From assembly GCF_008831285.2 (NCBI RefSeq), contig NC_045140.1:22586131-22650130 (forward strand): a stretch of 64,000 nucleotides of DNA, read 5' to 3'. This document shows positions 24,296 through 37,658 of the stretch, in pieces. The position numbers were made by a program, and so were the translations under genes. The DNA is from Nymphaea colorata (Eukaryota; Streptophyta; Magnoliopsida; Nymphaeales; Nymphaeaceae). Under the pieces are notes generated by a model that saw only the letters and a list, made by a program, of their open reading frames with translations, was not told where the DNA came from and searched no databases. Each line of letters begins with the position of its first letter. Position 1 is the first letter of the stretch.

Positions 24296-27200
24296 AAAAG
24301 GTTGGATCTAAGATCATTGGTGCGGATTACCGTCTGGTTGAAAAGTTGAAGGTGAGCATACTTTTCAACGGAAATGGAGAATCTACAGCTCATTTTGACG
24401 TATACTTTTTCAAGAGCAACTTGGGTTTGGTTAGCTCAACGGCGATATCAGCTTTGGATTAAGTCCAGATCCAAGATTTTCAGGTGCTTTTATCAACTTC
24501 AACCAAATGAATTGTGGATCCGGTACATATCCGATCCAAAGCCGTGAAAGTTGGGATCTTTCGAATTACCGGAAGCCCACCACGGATAACTTTTGAAGCA
24601 CCTTCTTCGGTCCTTAAAGTGATCACTCGCTATATCTATTCACAGGAGAATCTCTCTCTCTTTCTGCATGTGAGAGCGGGCTTGTTGACACATGAGGTTT
24701 CTCTTGAAGCATTTAAAAATGCATTCCATTTGCACGAAGCATTCATCTTGATTTGGGCTTAGAAATCGAAGTTTGAGTAAAGTGAAGCACACAAGTTAGC
24801 TGTATTTGTAGTTGAGGCTCTGATTAGCTCGAGTTGAACCTTACGTTGGTTTGATGTTTCTTGTAAGGTTTTGAATTTTGTTGGCCATCGTCATGAGTTT
24901 GTAAGGGCAAAAGCATGCCAATGTCTGTATTTTTTAGTAACATAAGGCAGTTGGTTTCATCATCTAACCTTATCTCAGGTTTACAATGGTCGTTTATTTT
25001 CTTTCAATGTATATTAAGAAGCCATGGTCTTTTGGAACAACCGGGTTTATCGCCAAGAGCTTGTTCGACTGTGGAAATGTTGGCGTTTTGGTTTACAATA
25101 TTGTTCTTCAAGATGGTAGGATTCGCCCAACAAGAGAATCGAAGCCTCTACCCTTCCCTTTACCTCCTTAGGGTACCAAACGATGTCATTGAATTGTGCT
25201 TTATATATTTGCATATCGGTGCTCCTTCTTTTGTTGCATAGAAAGTTGATGCTCCTCGGAGCTTCGCCTGTGTACTCTCTCAAGCCAAGCGAAGGACATG
25301 AGAAATGCTTCTGTTTGGTTTTGGAAGAACATTTTCTTTGTGTCTCATGTGTTCAACGTTTTAACTACCGTGGAACACATGGAACAAAAAATTTCGTTTC
25401 AAAAAAGGGGCGTTCGATCTGTTCCAGCAATTATAAAATGCCATCCTAGAACTTGCTGATTAGCATTTCCAAAACTGAAGTCACAAAATTAACACGAGCC
25501 TGGTGTCACCAAGCGCACTCGAAGGCAGGTCTTGAAGCATCTGATTTTATCAGTTGCGTTCATGCGACCATGCACCTGGTATCTATTACACATAACATTA
25601 AGATGTTCGAGGTTATAGATCAAACATGAAAGGAAAGATTTTAAATTGGAAAAGAAAAGCATACTCTGGTAAAAATTTTTGTAATCTTGAAATATTTGCT
25701 TGTTATTGTCAATCGTCGGGCTTCTGAACGAAAGATATTGAAACAAGCTGAAGCTTGTTCAGAAATCATTCATTATTTGTTTATAAGTGTATTCTGATCG
25801 AGCTGATTTGTCAGCTAATGCCTAATCTAACATTGCGTATTTGACCACGATTAACAGACATTTTCATGAGGCAATCGAGAGATGCGAACCAGGAGCAGCC
25901 TAAACAAAGAACAAGAAGAAGAGAAAGAAACTTTGATATCACAGATCTCATCCGTCAAAGCTATTATGATCACAACTCAGATCCATTTTGGGACGACAAC
26001 ATAACTGCAATTTCCGTCCAGATCGGGTCTAAATCCAGGTTATGGATCCAAAACAACATTTCCGATCTAACAAAGACCCGACCCGCAAATGTCTCACATG
26101 ATTATACTCCCATTCGAGTTCAATTTCCATAAAAAAGAAAAAAAAAAAAAGTGATCTGTGTTTGACCATGGATCTGAATGAGAATTACACGACATCTAAG
26201 TAAGTCAAATTCGAACAAATCTGAATCCGAACCGTCTACGTTTCAAAGACGGCCATAATAAAATAAGGATGTAATATCGGGAAGCCGTGCATACTGTGAC
26301 GACCGCTTCGGCGTCTCAGCTGTTCCAACCCTTTGAACAAGCCGTTCAATTTCATCACACACAAATGAGACATATTTTAAAAGATTTCATTGAGGTGAAC
26401 TTAAAATGTATCCGCTTCAGTTTTATAGCCTCATACATTGCTGTAGGATGTGCTTGATGATATATAAATGGAGAAATTAAATCCCCTTTCCCACCAATAT
26501 AGCAAAAGTTCTTAATTTGATTTAACGATTCAAACGCTTTGTCTTCTTCTCAGAAAAACCCAAAAAGAAAGATCACCATATCTGCTACTCAAAGAGGAAC
26601 TGGACAAACCAGAATGCGGTTGTCCTATTTATCCAGACATTTTACGTTTAAAGATGTTAGAGATGTATACTTTACTACCCATGCTTTTTTTAATATCTAT
26701 GTATTTGGATTTAGATTCATATTCGAATTCAGTGGAGAAAAATATATACTGTATCTGAATATAAAATCCAAAAACATAATTTAGATTCTCATCCAAATCC
26801 AAATCCATTTTTTAGACCCAATCCAGACCATATTATAGACACTGAGTTCAAGACGTTTATTTAAAATTACACTGCGAACTGAATCCGACCAATATTTACT
26901 AAAATCCAAATCGGAATCTGATCGGATATCATTTCTTATATCGGAATCACATCTGAGTTCTTAATCAGATATCGTTTTTCTTCCATGTCTATTTTTTCTT
27001 ATGTGGTTCGGTCGAGTATAGGAACTAAATTAGATTTATTGACATCCCAAATTATGTTGTTGGCAGCTTACTTTTTATTTGAGTTATCATCAAGAAAAAA
27101 GAAAACTCTCGTATTACTTTTAAGAAATCAGCTAATAAAAAGATTTAAAAGCACCTTCGATTAGCATAAGCTGGCACATTTTGCTTGCTAATTTGCAATT

Positions 27201-28686
27201 GCTAAAATAACAAAAAAAAAAAAAACGATCTGTCACAACTGCAATAAGCAATTGATGGATTCTACAGGTCATCCACGGCAGCCCTCACCCTGGACGACTT
27301 GACCGGAACAAAAAAGTTCGGACCCTCCATGCCTGACTTTTTTCACTCATGGGTAGTGAATTACTTATCAAACACGCCCCAAAATGAGTTTATCTGTTCC
27401 AAGTCCCAAATGATTTTGAAAATGAAAGCTTGTAGCCCTTTCGAGTATAAAGCCATCAATTTTGACAACTTCATAAAAAAGGAAAACATGTTTTGCCGAT
27501 ACATGGAGATAATTTTCGTGTCCCTTGTAAATATAAGATCCACATACTCAAAAAACTTGAGAATTCTTCTATGCTTACATTTTCTAAACATGGAGATTCA
27601 CAATCATGTGGTTCGTCAAAAAAAGAAAAAAAGAAAAAAAAAAGGAAGACCACATGAGATCATATTTTCGTAAGAGATATGTATTCTCCCAAAACCAAAA
27701 CTACAATTCCTCTATCAGATGGCACACAAACACGCTGTTGCCCAACCATGAGGACTTTTATCTACCACCACGAATTTCAGTGAGATTTTAGAATCAATCG
27801 TTTCAGATACCGAAACAGGCCAAGGACCTGGGACACCTTATTGCAAAAGATATCATGCCTCCAGAGATTCTTTGCTGAGAAAAAGCGAAGAAAGAAAAGA
27901 TAATTCATTTTGTTGTTGATGTTGATTGGGACAGCGGTGGTTCAAACTCCAACAATGTGCTGGAAAGCATGTGCCAATTATTATGATTGTTCTTTGCTCT
28001 CCTTCATGTTCTTAGATAATAATGTCGTCTCGGAAAATGTCGTTTCTCCTCAAGATTTTTCTTGCAGGAGCGTCGTCAATATCAGTCGATCGGTGTCATC
28101 AAGGTTTATTTGTTTATTTTTAGAATTTATTTTAAATCTATTTATAAATTATAAAAATAAAAATAACCTCATACGACTATATTTTTGACATTGACATAGA
28201 AAAAAGAATGTGTCTACATAATTTTTAAAGTTTTTGACCATAGAAATCACATTCACATGGTTTGTGGTTTTCTTTCTTCTCTAAAGAAGTTATCATGAAC
28301 AAGCATTAATTGTAGTTGCTTCGCCTTTTCAAATCTAAAGTCTGACTGTAGTTTTGACCACTAAAACCACATAAAACAAAAACTATTTGCAATGTAGTTC
28401 AGAAGTCGGAGGCCACGAAGTGGCAGGCCGTCAGGTTATATGTTCGTCCTGGTATGTTCAGAACCGCCCCTTGGGGGTCACCGTATTGTGACAACTTGGT
28501 TCCGTGTTTTTATGGTGGGTTGGTAGCTTCGTTGGGGTGCGACTGTTGATTGGCTTGGAGAATTTTATCCGGGTGTGAACTCCCGGTAATTTCCGTACCA
28601 CCCTGGTGTTGAAATGTGGCCTTATCCATGAGACAAGCCCAGAAATCACGTTCCAGGAACTCTTCTTTTCACCGACCATCTAATCT
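24296..28686. other. Long gene-poor spacer
   Basis: 4.4 kb with only short open frames and no recognised domain (largest 27299-27673 plus, AT-rich and ending in a Lys-rich simple repeat). GAATCC/AAATCCAAATCC words at 26690-26960 suggest decayed MITE DNA. The minus-strand frame at 28679-28458 lies just upstream of the next gene and has no known relative that I can name. Confidence 0.4.
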
Positions 28687-28692
28687 TATATA
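28687..28692 (+). promoter_or_regulatory. TATA box of the LRR-WD40 gene
   Basis: TATATA followed by GAGGAG, 93 bases before the ATG, giving a short leader if transcription starts some 30 bases downstream. Inferred from position and sequence. Confidence 0.5.
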
Positions 28693-28784
28693 GAGGAGTC
28701 CTGATACCTTTTTCTGCTTCGACCTTGTAGTCTTCAATTGTTGGTATCTTGTAAGAAGGTGCTAAGGGCAAGAAGAGACAGAGA

Positions 28785-31700
28785 ATGATGGCTATTGACA
28801 TTTGTTGTCTGGAGTCGAGGTATGGCGTTTCCTTTCTTTGCCTACTCGTGGGATCTTGTTAGTGGTAAGAGTGTTCTTTAGGTGCCTGATTACTGGTTAC
28901 TGATTTGGTCGTGACGCGAGATGTTATTCGATTTATCCGCTTGCATTAATGTTTCCCATTGGCTTTCTTGGGTGGCGGAAATTTGGGTTTGTCGGAACTC
29001 CGGTTCTATTGTTGACAAACTAACTTGGAGCAGTACCATTATACCGAATTTGTTCATGGATTCCTTGTTTTCGATTGATGGGTATTGTGGAAGTTGGTGT
29101 TAGTACGCTTGTTGCACGGAGCGGTTGACTCTCTCTTTGTTTTCGATTGATGGGAGTCTTGGAAGGTGGTGTTAGTACGCTTGTTGCACTGATCGGTTGC
29201 CTTTCTCTTCAATCTATGTAATACTGATGATATGTGCAGCTTTTGGTCTCTCCCTTCACGCAATTACATGATAACTTTAAGGTGACATCGATCATATATC
29301 CGGAAGAAAGGAAGAAATAAAGTGCATATCAGTAGGTGAATCGTACCGGTGGTACACTAGGCATGTGTACGGTGAACTATAATGTGTCTCTTTCTTCAGA
29401 TGGGTTTCTTTCTTTGTGTGTTCCTCACGAGCGAGCTATTTGCTTTTTAAGGACATGGTAGACTTTGTATTTCGTCTTACTGTTTCTAGTTCATTCCCAA
29501 TGATAATCCAAATTATGCACTAAATGGATGTTAAAAATACGTTCCAAGTATGTTTTAGAACGAAGGGGAGCATATTATGCTGCTAAAACAGCGGAAGTTC
29601 CCAGAAAGGTTGTGGTTAGCTGTTCTTGTCTCCTGTTTGAAGTAAAGCATGAGCGGCATATGCTAGCTTTTTGCATTACATTCAGCATTGATGACATCAA
29701 TTATTCCGTCAAAAATAATATATACAGGGCATGAACCACATGCAGACCAAAATTTTAGTTAGTTTCACGTTGCATACTAGAAGCACTGTTTTGCACGACA
29801 GGCAGAGAGTCCACGTTGAATTTTAATTTTTCTTGAATAGGAGTATTTTGGTGATTGCGGTAGTTTTCCTTTTCCCTTCAAGAGGAAGGGTAATCAACAT
29901 TGTTGACCCTTTCCAGATGGGAAAAAAAATGATAGAATGTTCTGTATCATAAAGAGTGCTCATCTAGAGGTGATATTTGTATTTTTGTCACTAAGTACTT
30001 AGTCTTATATTGCCATTTATATTGCTTACAAACTTGTGGCCTTTCTGAATTTTTCTTAAGACTTGATCTCCACTGGATTACCAGGTATCTTGCTTTATGC
30101 TGGAAAGAAGATACGCAACCCAATTCTTCCATTTTATTGGGATTTCATAAGGTTGGCCTTTTTTTATGGAAAGTTGGTTGACCATTTCTAAGCTGCATAA
30201 TCATTAGCATTGTTCATATCTCTTTTGGAGCTAATATATGTCAACACATATGGTATTTGTGTTCTTGCATATTTTTTGTAGCGGTTGGATGTGATGATGA
30301 TGCTGCATCTCTGAGAACTATATTATGACTCTTCTGTATTCTGAAACAATGAGATATTCGAAAGGAATTATGTAGTTAGTTTTACCAATTTGGTGGCACA
30401 TCTACCTGTTACTTATGTTTTACATGTTTGATAGTCCATCTACATGTTATCCATACTTGAACCCCAACTAAGCTACCATAAAGGGGCAGAGCTAGAAATT
30501 TTTCGCCAAGGGGCACTTATTCAAAAAAAATCCTAGGCATAATAAAATGATTAAGGGGCACAAGGCAAATAATTAAGGGGCACACAATATATAAATAAAT
30601 GAATTATTGGAAGCCACTGATATGAAAATAACTAAAATTTGTGGGACTGTGTGGGCAAATGCCCAGACATGCCCACTATGTGGCTCTGCCCCTGGCTACC
30701 ATGTAGATGAAATTCAAGGCTCACACAAGTTGAGGGTGGCTTTCGTTATCATTGCTCAGGACACCCAAGTGGAATATCATTTTTCAGAAACTTTTTTTTT
30801 TTTCTTGTAACTCAGCTTTTTGAAGGCAAAATGATGGATGATGCATCCTCTTAAGAGCACTTTTTCTTCTTTAAGTATCTTCCCACTTTCTTATAGATCC
30901 ACTAATGAACTTACCTGACTAATTTCGTTTTGCAATCAGTAATAGCATTATGTAGAGCCATCCATTCTGTAGCTTCGTAATACTAATTCAATTGTGCTTA
31001 GACGATAGAAATGGTTTATACTCTAGAGCTTCACCGCTTGGCTCACCAGTAACACAGCTAACTGTTAAGATGTTTCTATTGATTTAGTGGTTTTATGCAC
31101 TTTTGACAAATATTTGGTCAAACTGAAACTATTGCATTTCCATTTGTTCTTTTCCTCCAATGATTGCCATTAGCATGCAAGCAAGAGTAAGATATTTCTG
31201 TTGCATTTAGTAGTATGACTGTTAGCAAATTTCTGTTCTCATGAAATATGTTTGTTTTTCTTTCTTTTTGCTTTTTCTACTTTCTCTTTCCTTTCCTGGA
31301 TTATTTATCTTATCTTTGTGAATTACAGAGCAAGAGGTTGGAATTTTTGTTTAAATTATTTACCGTGTTTTTCAGGCCAAAGTCCTGAAATCTCTGAAGC
31401 AGGTATGCTGCTTCGAGGTATTTTTGGATCAGATAAAGGAATCTGATATTTCCTCTCTTATTGAAGTGTTTTCAATTATCAGTTTATCTGAGATCGAGGC
31501 AGTCGATTTCTTGCACAAGGCGCCTTATGCACTTTCCAATAAAAAGTTTGTTCTATCTCTTATTCGTTTGGTCGGCCAAAAGGCTCGGATAGTTGATCTG
31601 CGAGATGTTTCCTGTGGCAAAGACTTTAGGAGGTAGGTAGACATAATTGCTTCATTATACACTTGACATGTATATTACATTTGTTCCTTGTTCAGTGGCT

Positions 31701-34700
31701 CATTTAGAGGTAGTCAAAATGTTAACAGTTTGTCCCTTCCATGTCAAAATTTTCTTCTCTTCTTTAAAATGTTACATGGAAGGTAAGAATTAAACCATAA
31801 AACCTATGATTTGTACATTGGAGCTTCATGTATTCACGCATACACATCCTCGTGCGACACATGAATACTGGCAATTAATCTATTGAATTATATATTGAAG
31901 GTTATTTGTTTTCTAGTAGATAGCTTTCAGATATATTTGAAATTTTAGTAGAATTTTGATGTTGTAAAGTAGCATAGCTGGTCAGGTAGGCGGTCGTGTA
32001 GAAGGCGCGTCGTCAGTTTAATCCCCGTGGGTGTTACTCCTCTGGACAATAAACTGTCGGATCATGACATATTAGTTAACAGGTGTACCATACCTCACCC
32101 AGGTCCTGATGCAGCCCAAGACCCTAGAGGTAAGGGGAGTGGGGACGCCTTCAGACCTCTTTTCTAGGTGATGGGTTGTTAACCTCCTATTCACCTGGAA
32201 AGTTATCACTAGCTCTATGCTTCTAAATGAGACTAGTTCTGTTGGTTTCTGAAATTATGTTCCTTCCATCATTATTATCCTGATTGCTAGCATGCAGATA
32301 AATTTTCCTTCTTGCATCCCTGGTCTCCATTCAACTTGTTGGGCTGTAATATGACATGTTCATACTTTGTAGTGATGCTGATCTTTAGATCCTCATTTCA
32401 GTGGTCTCAGTAATGCCAATAATGGTGGAAATAAGCAAAACCCTTTTTTAAGTAGAACTGAAATAGCTGAGGTGTCATTGACATCGAAAGCAAAGAAAAA
32501 GGGATTACAAATTTCCCAATGCAGCTAGTGGCAGATCTTCTGTCAGAAAGAGATAGCCTAAACTTACAATCGCACAATGTAATTCATATACGAACTCCTA
32601 GATCACCTGTTGCTGCAAGTTTATGCACATAATGGAAGAATCTGGATTGGATAAAAAGGACTTATGTTTCACTTGCCACAGAAAAATAAATTTTCATATG
32701 CTAAATTTCATTTGTTGAAAGCAGTGTCTATGGCCCAACGTAAGTATGTGCCACATAGTACCCATTGATGTATGTGTAAACATACTCATTGGTCTCCATT
32801 TTGCTGCACTTAAAAGTGTATGTATGCTTTTGCATCTAAGAAGGTAAAAAAAAAAAAAAAATTGACGATTTGACTTGAAATCAAATGCTTTTCCCTTTAT
32901 CAGTTTCTTGCTTATTGATCATGAAGGTAAACCTGCTATTAAGTGAAAACGTGTGAGAGCTTGAATTTCTTGAACTACAATATATTTTCTTTCTCTAAAG
33001 TCCTTCTTGTGTGTTTAGGCACTTCATTTGTTTAGATAAATTACCCTGGAGAATGGGCAAATATCAGTTAGTGAACCAGCACCTCTTTATCTTCCTGGAG
33101 TGATCCTAGATAAATTTATCATGTGCTACTGATGCTGCAAAATTATCATGGAATTCACTACACTCAACTTATCATCCTGTGGGTTACTTATGCTTCATAA
33201 AGCTATACTGAGTTTTAAAGCTTATTTCAATTTATTTATCATTCCTGTTTCTTTGCTCAATGTGCTCTAACAGGGATCTCTTCCAGGGAGGTTTGTCATG
33301 CCAAGTTTTGCATTTAGGTTCCTGGCGCACAAGAAAGCTGAATATCACTGGAAAATTTATGCAGCTTCATACGCTAAACTTAGATTTCAGTATTTCTCTT
33401 ACCGGCTTCACCAAGGAGTGTTTTAATTGTATGCCAAATTTGGCACGGCTTTCTCTGTGCGAGACCAGAATTACTAATCTCTGGACAACAAGTGCTGCCT
33501 TGTCGAAGCTCCCAAGTTTAAAAGAGCTCCGCTTCCAGAATTGCTTATGTTGCAGTGATACAAGACAATGCCCTACCTCAACTGGTGGAAAAGCGATTTC
33601 ATTTGCCTTCAATGGATACAATTCTGATATGCTACAGTCTCACTTATCCATTTGTTCTCCATCTAAGGGAAGAAATGATTTCATATATCAAAGGATAGAC
33701 TCTCCCACAAGAGATGATATGTTTTATGATGCGTTTTCTGATGATGATTCATATGTAGGTCATCATCTCATTGAGAGTACGAGTGATGAATCATCAGATG
33801 AAAGTGAAGTGAATTTTCCAATGCATTGTGAGGGACCTGTAGAGTGGGAAGCTAGGCTAGCGAATGCACTTGCTGAATTGACAGGATTTGGCCAAAAACA
33901 TGGTCCCATAATGAAAACGAGTCTCAGTAGCTTTTCAGATAAATCTGCCTTTCGATCTATGGCAGGTGAAAACCATTCTTTGTGGAATGGTGAATTCATA
34001 TCAGAAAGTGTGGATGTTATTAGTGGAATGGACGAGAAAGGAGCCATGCACAGAATCCATGAAAATGATACTTTCGAGGAAATTAATGTTTTAGATGGTA
34101 ACAGCAGGGAGCACTTAAATGGTTGCTATTGCATAACAAGGGTGCCAAACTCTGGGTCCAATAATTGCAGTACCATAGAAGTTGATGATCAACAACTGGA
34201 GGAAGGGCCCAATTTTGAGACCAACATATCAACTCATGAAGTTGCAAACAAGAAGTATAAATCACACCATCCTTCGCCTATTTGTTTTGAGAAACACTAC
34301 AGGGAATATATTATTACTTCAATACCTAATCTAAAAGTTCTGGATAACTTGTGCATCACAGATTCAGAAAGGGAAAAGGCTAAGCAAGTATTTTCTCGAC
34401 ATTTTGAATATTTGCCCTATAACAGAAGATGCAAGGAAAATGTTATCAATATATTGCAGAGGCGAGAAAGTGGAGGAAGTGCTGGGGGGAAGCGATCACT
34501 CAAACTGAACCAACCTGATCCTGCAATTGGCCGGAATACTGTTTCCTTCACGAGGTCTTTATCTGCTGCAAAAGTTGGTTCTGCAGTATGGCCATCCTCA
34601 CGTTCAATGTCCAAGTTCAAATGTACTGACTCTGAGGAAATCAAGACATTTCGTCCACGTCAGTTTGAGTACCATCCATCCGATCCGAGCCTTATGGTTT

Positions 34701-37658
34701 TTGGGACCTTGGATGGGGAACTAGTAATTATCAACCTTGAAAGTAGTAAAGTTGTTGCTTATGTACCATCGGTCGGAGCATTAAATAGTGTTCTGGGACT
34801 CTGTTGGCTCAGAAAATACCCATCAAAGGTAGGAAAGATTTGGTAGCTTCCATATTTGCCACATTCTGTTCAATTGAGATGATTGTATCATATGCCGACT
34901 GGCCTATGTTTAAAGCATTTTAACATTAGGGAGAAAGTTTTATATATTGTTGCAGCAAGTTTGAGTTTGTCTTTTGCCCTAATGCCCTCTTTGTAACTTT
35001 GTTTCCCATATGCATCTAATTTCCTTCTCTTTTTCCAGCTCATTGCTGGTTCTGACAATGGTGTTCTGCAATTATATGATGTCAATCGGATGGGTTCAAC
35101 AATTTCAGATAGAGCTCACCAGACTGATCCTGCTACATATACTTTTGAAGAATTTGAACAGTTGACATCTGTACATGTTAATTCCACAGATGAATATTTT
35201 CTCACGAGTGGAAATACGAAACACGTGGCACTTTATGACATTGTTAGTGGAAAACGGCTGCAGACATATGAAGACTTGCATGAAGGACACATAAACGTTG
35301 TTAAGTTTGCCCATTACTCTCCTTTCATTTTTGCTACCTCATCTTTTGACCATGAAATAAAGATGTGGGATTTGAGACAAAGGCCCTTGCATTCTTGTTA
35401 TACAACTTCCAGCACTAGAGGAAATGTCATGGTTTGCTTTTCTCCTGATGACCGTTATTTACTATCATCAGCCGTCGACAATGAGGTAATTTTCAGATTC
35501 ACTGGAGCACATGTTTTGAATCAATTCCAGAAATCTGGATACAAGGAATTTTGGCAGGGGGAAATCACGTGAAAAGTTAGTTGTAAAAATATATTTAAGT
35601 GTTAGAGATTACTAAAAAGAGAGATTTTGAAAGCAAGTGTATTTTGAAGATATCACAATAGTTTCGGAATAGGTAATACTTGTTACTGCCATGCAAATGA
35701 TAAGCAGAACTTTATTTGTGAGACAGGTTAGGCAACATCTGGCTGTTGATGGAAGGCTACATTTGAAACTTGACATTGCTACTTTGGGGAGCGTACATAA
35801 TTATACAAGGTCATATTATATGAGTGGTGGTGACTATATTATTAGTGGGAGTTGTGAAGAAAGTGTAGTCCGTGTATGCTGTGCTCAGACAGGCAGGAGA
35901 CTGCGGGATATTCCCTTGGAGGTCAGTTCATGTTGTCACTTTCTACCACTACTGAACTGATAATGTTCTCTCAAAATGTATTCTCGTGTAAAATTTGTGC
36001 AGTATCATAATCATGGCCCCGGCCTGTCATGTGTACCTGAAGTCAATTATGGATGTGATGGTATCTCATAAACCGCTTGAAAATTGACCCCTGGTCCTGG
36101 AAGCTTGATGTTGTCTCTTCCTGTAGATTTAGCCACTCCACAAGAAGGTCGTGTTTGGTCCAACAGACACACTAATGTGCACGTGTGTGCCGGTACATGT
36201 GTGTATGTGTGTGTGTGTGTGTGTCAGAGATAGAGAGAGAAAGAGATTAATTTTCCCCTAAGAAAAGCTATAGAGAAGGGAAGATAATGCTCTGATCTTC
36301 CTGTACCAATCTAATCACTTTCCTACCAGGATTTGGGTCTTGCTAGTAGTTCATTCAAAATCTGGAGAACAAGTTCCTTTTTCTGTTTATTTAAAGTGTG
36401 TAAAAAAAGGGAAAGTGCAATACTTGTGGGTTTTTCCTTTGCCAGCCTAATCACCTTCAAGCCCAGATAAGGGCTCGCAACAGTATGATTTTGCCTGCTT
36501 CAAGACTTTCCTGTCAAGGCTGTAAGACCTTGTTCTTATTCACGAAAAATTATTTCACCTAGTGAAAGAACAATGTACAAGTGCAATTTAGGAAAGATAT
36601 CAATGATCAATCATGTAACTAAATTTACTCATCTTGCTTTCATGTTCTGTTACAGGCGGCTGGCTCCAGAAACTCCCGTTTTGTTCAATCTCTTCGTGGT
36701 GATCCATTTCGGGTAAGTTTTTATCTTACCGCCAAGTGATGATCTCCAGAACTTCTTCAACTCGTGTGCCTTTGCATTTCAAATTTCATGGCTGTGTTTG
36801 TTGAGTCTGAGAGATAAACGATGTCTAGTTTCCTTCTCAATTTTCAGGTGAAGAAAACTGTATTGCAGTAACGGAAAGGCCGTCCAAGGCTCGTACTGCT
36901 TCTGAAAAAAAAAGGCAGAAAATCTTGTGAATATTTTTCTTTTCAAAATTATGCCAATTAGAGGTTTTCCCAACATCTTCCATTCCCATTTCACAAAACA
37001 TTGATCAGCTTTATTCGCCGTGCAATTCCAGAGATTAAGAAACGTGAAATTCCTCTAGTCCACAGTTTATTTGGGCAGTTAAGCAAAACGAGGTTGAACA
37101 TTAGTAGTTCCTTCTCCTTATGTATGCCCAAAGAATGGACAAAGGGGTTCTTTGAAATCCCTGATTTAACATGTTCCTCCATGAGAGATTTCTAATTGAG
37201 CAGTATTGTTTTTCTTGGCACATGTTATTTTGATGAAATGGCTGGACCACTGGTTACTCTTCACATGCAAAGTATCACCAGTGAGTCAGTGACATGGTTT
37301 AGATATTTTGAGCAGAGAATGAATTCTGTGATTCCTGGAAGTGTACTAGTTTTAGGATCCTAGGTAATTGCTTGCATTTCTTATTTAATTTCATTCTCAA
37401 GCTTTATTTGGTACTGTATTTTGGCCAATCCAGGCTTTCCATATGAGCATTCTTGCAGCATATGTGCGGCCAAGCACTAGTTCTGAAATAATACAGGTAC
37501 TTCTCTGGAATTTTGCTACTTTCAACTTCTATTCATATTTTCATCTTAAGTTTTGGTTAATGCCTTTTTTGTAGATAAACTTACTTACGTCAGAGGCCAG
37601 TAGTGAGGAAAAGGGTCGTGATCAGCTTCTTTCTCATTCCAGAGGGTTGGGTGGTTGA
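28785..37658 (+). CDS. LRR and WD40 repeat protein, 919 residues, nine exons
   Basis: Plant transducin/WD40-family protein, probably a scaffold. Exons: 28785-28819, 30085-30151, 31376-31632, 33274-34828, 35039-35485, 35727-35921, 36656-36712, 37434-37496, 37575-37658. All introns are GT-AG and the frame is unbroken. It opens MMAIDICCLESR, then YLALC after the first intron. Residues about 128-205 hold leucine-rich repeats (MQLHTLNLDFSISLTGF, MPNLARLSLCETRITNLW, LPSLKELRFQNC). About 210-460 is acidic and low-complexity. WD40 blades run from about 584 to 852: FGTLDGELVIINL, LIAGSDNGVLQLYDV, HEGHINVVKFAHYSPFIFAT with IKMWDLR, and GDYIISGSCEESVVRV. The WDLR box fits the WDxR motif of DDB1-CUL4 substrate receptors, so an E3-ligase role is possible (inference). 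Introns hold a MITE, a SINE and a 72-bp duplication. No signal peptide or membrane segment. Confidence 0.93.
29060..29205. repeat. 72-bp tandem duplication in intron 1 of the LRR-WD40 gene
   Basis: TCGATTGATGGG begins at 29071 and again at 29143. Both copies continue TGGAAG.TGGTGTTAGTACG, CTTGTTGCAC and CGGTTG. Two copies only. Confidence 0.8.
30472..30702. mobile_element. Non-autonomous hAT-type MITE in intron 2, with target-site duplication
   Basis: The element spans 30480-30694. The left end AAAGGGGCAGAGCTAG and the right end GTGGCTCTGCCCCTG are inverted repeats (CAGGGGCAGAGC type). GCTACCAT flanks both sides (30472-30479 and 30695-30702), the 8-bp duplication expected of hAT elements. 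Inside are repeated AAGGGGCAC words and GGGCAAATGCCCAGACATG. It belongs to a type widespread in plant genomes. No coding capacity. Confidence 0.8.
31965..32200 (+). mobile_element. SINE copy in intron 3 of the LRR-WD40 gene
   Basis: The A-box-like TAGCTGGTCAGG (31975-31986) and B-box-like CAGTTTAATCC (32014-32024) are spaced as in tRNA promoters. They are followed by CGTGGGTGTTACTC and CTCTGGACAATAAACTG. The body continues GTACCATACCTCACCCAGG and probably ends near 32200. This is the best-preserved copy of the window's SINE family. Confidence 0.6.

Noticed and set aside
24296-28686. Search for an LTR or virus-derived element in the gene-poor stretch
   Set aside because: No paired long repeats and no recognisable gag or polymerase motifs were found.
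31975-32025. Possible tRNA gene
   Set aside because: A and B boxes are present but there is no acceptor stem or anticodon arm; the same sequence recurs, so it is a SINE.
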